Assembly (NCBI GenBank): GCA_030550025.1
Contig: JAUQQC010000002.1
Span: forward strand, 130,356 to 194,355
DNA length: 64,000 nucleotides
Direction of reading: 5' to 3'
Source of the DNA: Acidobacteriota bacterium
GTDB lineage: Bacteria; Acidobacteriota; Blastocatellia; HR10
Within the stretch, counting starts at the first letter, position 1; each line of letters begins with the position of its first letter. The notes under the pieces are model-generated. The model saw only the letters and a program-made list of their open reading frames with translations, searched no databases and was not told the DNA's origin. Made by a program: the position numbers and the translations under genes. Positions 60,460 through 64,000 of this stretch are shown in pieces.

Positions 60460-62286
60460 ATGAACGTGAGCTTGGAGACGATTCGCAGTTTGTGCAAGCG
60501 TCGGGGACTGGTCTTTCCATCCTCGGAGATTTATGGAGGGATCGAGAGCATTTGGGACTACGGGCCGCTGGGCGTCGAGCTGAAGAACAACATCAAGCGG
60601 GCTTGGTGGCGGGCCGTCGTTTATGAGCGAGATGACGTTGAGGGGCTGGACGCGGCCATCTTGATGAACCGGCTGGTGTGGAAATATTCGGGGCATGAGG
60701 AGACGTTTTCGGATCCGCTCGTGGACTGTCGGGAGTGCAAGCGCCGATTCCGAGCCGATGATCTTTTGGAGGAGTCCTTCAACCGCGCTGTGGAGCAAAT
60801 GATGGCCGGTTTCCAGGCCGCGTTCCAGCGCCTGGGTGAAGAGGTCGAAGAGATCGGGGCGTTCTTTGATGAGCTCGAGCGTCAGGAGCGGGAACGCGGG
60901 CGCGTCTATCCGAACCGGTGGGCGTTGGTCACCGAAACGCTCAAGCGCCCCGAGATTCAGAAGCAGCTTCGGAGCCGATTCCAAGAGTTCTCAGAATGGC
61001 TCTCACAACCCATACCGGGAATGGATTCCGAACCGCTGAGGGCGTGGAGAGAAGCGCTTGAGCAGATCGAGCCGCACTTTCGCGAGCGGATGGACGCAAT
61101 CCGGGTCATCGAAGCGAGTTTCGGACGGACTTACGAATCCGACGGTCAACTCCTTCAGCGAGCGATCGTAGCATACCGGCCGTGGACGACCGAAGTGGTG
61201 CGGGCGTCCTGGGGCGAGCTTTTCGTCTTCTTGAATGAGAGGAAGGCGATCAGCTGCCCCCATTGTGGTGCTCGGGGATCATTCACCCGGCCGCGTCGGT
61301 TCAATCTCATGTTCAAGACCTTCATGGGGCCGGTGGAGGAGGAATCGGCGCTCGTCTATCTGAGACCGGAGACGGCGCAAGGCATCTTCGTGAATTTCCG
61401 GAATGTGCTCGAGGGCGCGCGGCGGAAGCTGCCCTTTGGGATCGCGCAAATCGGGAAAGCCTTCCGCAACGAGATCACGCCGGGGCAGTTCCTCTTCCGC
61501 GTGCGGGAGTTCGAGCAGATGGAGATCGAGTACTTCGTGCGTCCGGGCGAAGACGAAACATGGTTTGAGCACTGGGTCGAGGAGCGCTTCCGTTGGTATC
61601 TCCGCTTGGGTATTCGCGCGGAGAATCTCCGGCGGCGGGAGCAATCGCCCGAAGAGCTGGCGCATTACAGCAAGCGCACCGTGGACATCGAATATCGGTT
61701 CCCGATGGGGTGGGGAGAGATCGAGGGCATCGCCAATCGGACGGACTATGATCTCCGAGCGCACTCGAAGTCCAATCCGCAGAACGAGCATTCGACGGAG
61801 GAGCTTGTGGTTTTCGATCAGGCGACCTCCACGCACATCCGACCGTATGTGATCGAGCCCTCGGCGGGCGTTGATCGCATCTTCCTGGCGCTTCTGTGCG
61901 ACGGCTATCATGAGGAGACCGTGCGAGGGGAGAAGCGCGTCGTGCTGAGGCTGCATCGGGATTTGGCTCCGATCAAGGTAGCCGTCTTCCCCCTCTTGCG
62001 CAACCGGAGCGAGCTGGTCGAGCTGGCGCATCGGATTGCGGCCGATCTGCGTCGAGTCGTCCCCGGGCGCGTCGTCTACGACGACACGGCCTCGATCGGG
62101 CGCCTCTATCGCCGCCAGGACGAGATCGGCACGCCGTACTGCGTGACCGTGGACGTCCAGTCGCTCTCTGACCAGCAGGTGACCGTTCGCGATCGCGATA
62201 CCATGGAACAGGTGCGGATACCCGTGGATCGCTTGAGGGAATATTTCGCCGAACAGTTCCGGCGGGAGGACTCGCTCGTGGGCTGA
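60460..62286 (+). CDS. glyS: Glycyl-tRNA synthetase, single-chain alpha2 type
   Basis: 608 residues. The class II core lies at the centre (RRFNLMFKTFMGPVEEESA, YLRPETAQGIFVNFRN, FGIAQIGKAFRNEITPGQFL) and an anticodon-binding domain at the C-terminus (LAPIKVAVFPLLRNRSELVEL). This is the eukaryote/archaea-like single-chain type, not the alpha/beta form of E. coli. A long helical insertion lies between the N-terminal motif and the core, with one pair of Cys-based fingers possible (DCRECKRRF, CPHCGARG). The frame extends to 60364; ATG 60460 begins the homologous MNVSLETIRSLCKRRG. Confidence 0.94.
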   Translation: MNVSLETIRSLCKRRGLVFPSSEIYGGIESIWDYGPLGVELKNNIKRAWWRAVVYERDDVEGLDAAILMNRLVWKYSGHEETFSDPLVDCRECKRRFRADDLLEESFNRAVEQMMAGFQAAFQRLGEEVEEIGAFFDELERQERERGRVYPNRWALVTETLKRPEIQKQLRSRFQEFSEWLSQPIPGMDSEPLRAWREALEQIEPHFRERMDAIRVIEASFGRTYESDGQLLQRAIVAYRPWTTEVVRASWGELFVFLNERKAISCPHCGARGSFTRPRRFNLMFKTFMGPVEEESALVYLRPETAQGIFVNFRNVLEGARRKLPFGIAQIGKAFRNEITPGQFLFRVREFEQMEIEYFVRPGEDETWFEHWVEERFRWYLRLGIRAENLRRREQSPEELAHYSKRTVDIEYRFPMGWGEIEGIANRTDYDLRAHSKSNPQNEHSTEELVVFDQATSTHIRPYVIEPSAGVDRIFLALLCDGYHEETVRGEKRVVLRLHRDLAPIKVAVFPLLRNRSELVELAHRIAADLRRVVPGRVVYDDTASIGRLYRRQDEIGTPYCVTVDVQSLSDQQVTVRDRDTMEQVRIPVDRLREYFAEQFRREDSLVG

Positions 62287-62297
62287 AGGTCTTGACC

Positions 62298-63716
62298 TTG
62301 AGAGGAACGGTGACGACATTTGAAGTCCCAAACGCTATCCTCGAACTCTGCCGTGCCATTGGGCAGGCCGGGGGACGCGCGCTTCTGGTCGGCGGGAGCG
62401 TGCGGGATCGGCTTCTTGGTTTGCCGTGGAAGGATTTCGATCTGGAGGTGTACGGCCTCTCGGCTGAGGCGTTGAAGGCGGTTCTGGAGCGCTTTGGGGA
62501 AGTGAACACGGTTGGCGAAGCGTTCACCGTCTACAAACTGCGGCTCAATGGATGGGAGGTGGATGTGAGCTTGCCCCGTCGGGAGACCAAGAGTGGGCGT
62601 GGACATCGCGGCTTCCTCATCGAGGGCGATCCCTTCTTGAGTTTCGAGGAAGCGGCGCGCCGACGCGATTTCACGATCAATGCCGTGTTCTACGACCCGC
62701 TGACTGGTGAACTCATCGATCCATTCGGAGGGCAGGTCGACCTTAAGCGGCGCATCCTCCGGATGGTGGATGCACGGACGTTTCCCGAAGATAGCTTGCG
62801 GGTGCTCCGGGCCATGCAGTTTGCCGCTCGATTTGAACTCGGGATCGAGCCGGAGACGCTCAGGCTCTGTCGCTCGATCGACCTCTCCGACTTGCCGAGC
62901 GAGCGCATTTGGGGAGAGGTGGAGAAGTTGCTGCTTTTGGCTGAGCGTCCCTCGATCGGGCTTCAGGCGGCGCTCGAGTTGCTCATCATCCGGAAGCTCT
63001 TTCCCGATCTCGAGTGGCTCGTTGGATGTCCGCAGGATCCGATCTGGCATCCGGAAGGGGATGTCTGGACGCATACGCGCTTGGCCATAGATCAAGCGGC
63101 TCGACTTGTGCGGGAGCACGAGTTGCCGAAGGCGAAATGGCTGACGGTGATGTTAGCCGTGCTCTTACATGACATCGGCAAGCCGCTCACGACCAGAGAA
63201 GAGAGGGGGCGGATTCGCTCCATCGGGCATGAAGAGGCAGGCGTAGAGCCGAGCCGCCGGGTGCTCGATCGGTTGAACGTCCATACGATCAACGGCTATG
63301 ATGTTCGCGCGCAGGTGCTCGCGCTTGTGGCGAATCACTTGAAGCCGGGGCAGTTTTACCGGGATCGAGATCGCGTGACCGACGGGGCCTTCCGGCGTCT
63401 GGCCATGCGGTGCGATCTGGAGCTGTTGTATCTTGTGGCCAAGGCCGATGCGTTGGCTCGCGGGCCTGCCTCTAACTCTGAGGCGGAGGAGTGGTTCATT
63501 GCGCGGGCGCGAGAACTCGGCGTTGAGCATGCGCCGCCACGCCGATTGCTCATGGGACGGCATCTGCTAGCGCTTGGGATGAAGCCAGGCCCGGAGATGG
63601 GGCGCATATTGCAGGCTGTGTACGAGATGCAGCTTGAGGGGCAGGTGAAGACTCTAGAGGAGGCGATCGAAGCCGCCCGCAAGTTGCTCGCGGGATTCCA
63701 GCATTCGCAGGTTTGA
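62298..63716 (+). CDS. cca: CCA-adding/poly(A) polymerase family nucleotidyltransferase with HD domain
   Basis: 472 residues. The nucleotidyltransferase motif is LLVGGSVRDRLLGLPWKDFD, with Asp-x-Asp, and RRRDFTINAVFYDP is the second motif. RILRMVDARTFPEDSLRVLRA binds tRNA-side elements. An HD domain follows (LLHDIGKPLT). It adds or repairs CCA ends of tRNA, possibly with phosphatase activity from the HD part. The start is uncertain: TTG 62298 has AAGGT seven bases upstream, TTG 62292 is too close to it, and GTG 62310 has AGAGG upstream. It starts within a few bases of the glyS stop. Confidence 0.9.
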   Translation: MRGTVTTFEVPNAILELCRAIGQAGGRALLVGGSVRDRLLGLPWKDFDLEVYGLSAEALKAVLERFGEVNTVGEAFTVYKLRLNGWEVDVSLPRRETKSGRGHRGFLIEGDPFLSFEEAARRRDFTINAVFYDPLTGELIDPFGGQVDLKRRILRMVDARTFPEDSLRVLRAMQFAARFELGIEPETLRLCRSIDLSDLPSERIWGEVEKLLLLAERPSIGLQAALELLIIRKLFPDLEWLVGCPQDPIWHPEGDVWTHTRLAIDQAARLVREHELPKAKWLTVMLAVLLHDIGKPLTTREERGRIRSIGHEEAGVEPSRRVLDRLNVHTINGYDVRAQVLALVANHLKPGQFYRDRDRVTDGAFRRLAMRCDLELLYLVAKADALARGPASNSEAEEWFIARARELGVEHAPPRRLLMGRHLLALGMKPGPEMGRILQAVYEMQLEGQVKTLEEAIEAARKLLAGFQHSQV

Positions 63717-63782
63717 CGAGTGTTTTGGCGACCGCTGTGACGTTTCAGGAAATCGCGCAAATCATCTAGCGGAGGGAGGTGG

Positions 63783-64000
63783 ATGCGGACCGTCCTTGTG
63801 TTGCAACATGCCGCATGCGAGACGCTCGGCACGATCGCGGATACGCTCCGGCGCGCGTCGGTGCAGACCACGTGCATCCGAACGTTCGCCGGAGATTCGA
63901 TCCCCGCGCATATGGGTGAGGCCGTTGGCCTCATCCTCATGGGTGGGCCAATGGGCGTTTACGAACAGGATCAGTATCCGTTCCTCGCCGACGAGATTCG
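63783..64000 (+). CDS. Class I glutamine amidotransferase-like protein, N-terminal fragment
   Basis: 72 residues are visible before the window ends. MRTVLVLQHAACETLGTIAD and the class I landmark GLILMGGPMGVYEQDQYPFL match GuaA-like amidotransferases of the kind that work alone (GMP-synthase-like GATase). The catalytic Cys and His-Glu pair would lie beyond 64000. GGAGGGAGGTGG precedes the ATG. Confidence 0.88.
   Translation, partial: MRTVLVLQHAACETLGTIADTLRRASVQTTCIRTFAGDSIPAHMGEAVGLILMGGPMGVYEQDQYPFLADEI

Noticed and set aside
1-64000. CRISPR arrays, tRNA or rRNA genes, insertion sequences
   Set aside because: No spaced direct repeats outside the TPR gene, no cloverleaf in the gaps and no transposase-like frame were seen by eye. 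A computed search was not possible.

Overview
The window is 64 kb of GC-rich bacterial chromosome, densely packed, with no insertion sequence, prophage, CRISPR array, rRNA or tRNA that I could find. Three genes (42570-44243, 55673-57517, 57514-58608) encode the VWFA-type secreted proteins typical of Acidobacteriota. Together with a TPR-bearing membrane Ser/Thr kinase, a prolyl-oligopeptidase-like enzyme and a Tat-exported glycosylasparaginase, they suggest an acidobacterium. GC-rich coding sequence and frequent Arg would fit a moderately thermophilic lineage, but that is inference. Several promoters match a sigma-70 pattern (TTGACA-like, 16-18 bp spacer, TATAAT-like).

Layout. 1-16.5 kb, minus strand: a membrane Ser/Thr kinase with external TPRs, a 33-repeat TPR solenoid, pyrE, truA, uppS, cdsA, dxr, asnB, a GT-C membrane protein and a GT4 glycosyltransferase, mostly overlapping or closely spaced, then purF with its own promoter. 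16.6-21.1 kb: glycosylasparaginase, the wreck of a hybrid histidine kinase, pgsA, and a SWIM-protein/CPBP-protease pair. 21.2-28.8 kb, plus strand: soluble lytic transglycosylase, PEGA-TPR protein, der, acyl-CoA thioesterase, enoyl-CoA hydratase, and a DASS-family transporter with its own promoter. 28.8-36.4 kb, minus strand: GT4, Nudix hydrolase, DapA-like lyase, khtT, khtU, M48 protease, DCC-family protein. 36.5 kb: prepilin peptidase, plus strand. 37.7-48.1 kb, minus strand: quinone reductase, M20 and S9 peptidases, VWFA protein, peptide-type ABC permeases, DUF3352-like protein. 48.2-55.7 kb, plus strand: glutaredoxin-like protein, glutaminyl-cyclase-like M28 protein, isopropylmalate-dehydrogenase-like enzyme, DUF4177-like protein, a nucleophile-less alpha/beta hydrolase, a degenerate NtrC-like protein, a TonB-like protein, and tryptophanase. 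55.7-60.2 kb, minus strand: two VWFA genes downstream of a wecA-like gene with an extra C-terminal domain. 60.5-64 kb, plus strand: glycyl-tRNA synthetase, CCA-adding enzyme, start of a class I glutamine amidotransferase.

How the genes fit together. The first operon joins envelope lipid-carrier synthesis (dxr, uppS, cdsA) and glycan assembly (asnB, GT-C, GT4; wecA elsewhere) to a kinase/TPR signalling module. The middle region is rich in peptide handling (M20, S9, M28, DppBC-like permeases, tryptophanase), which suggests peptide or amino-acid use. The parts least explained by known families are the kinase plus 33-TPR pair, the degenerate NtrC/TonB-like pair preceded by a catalytically altered hydrolase, and the two-domain VWFA proteins.
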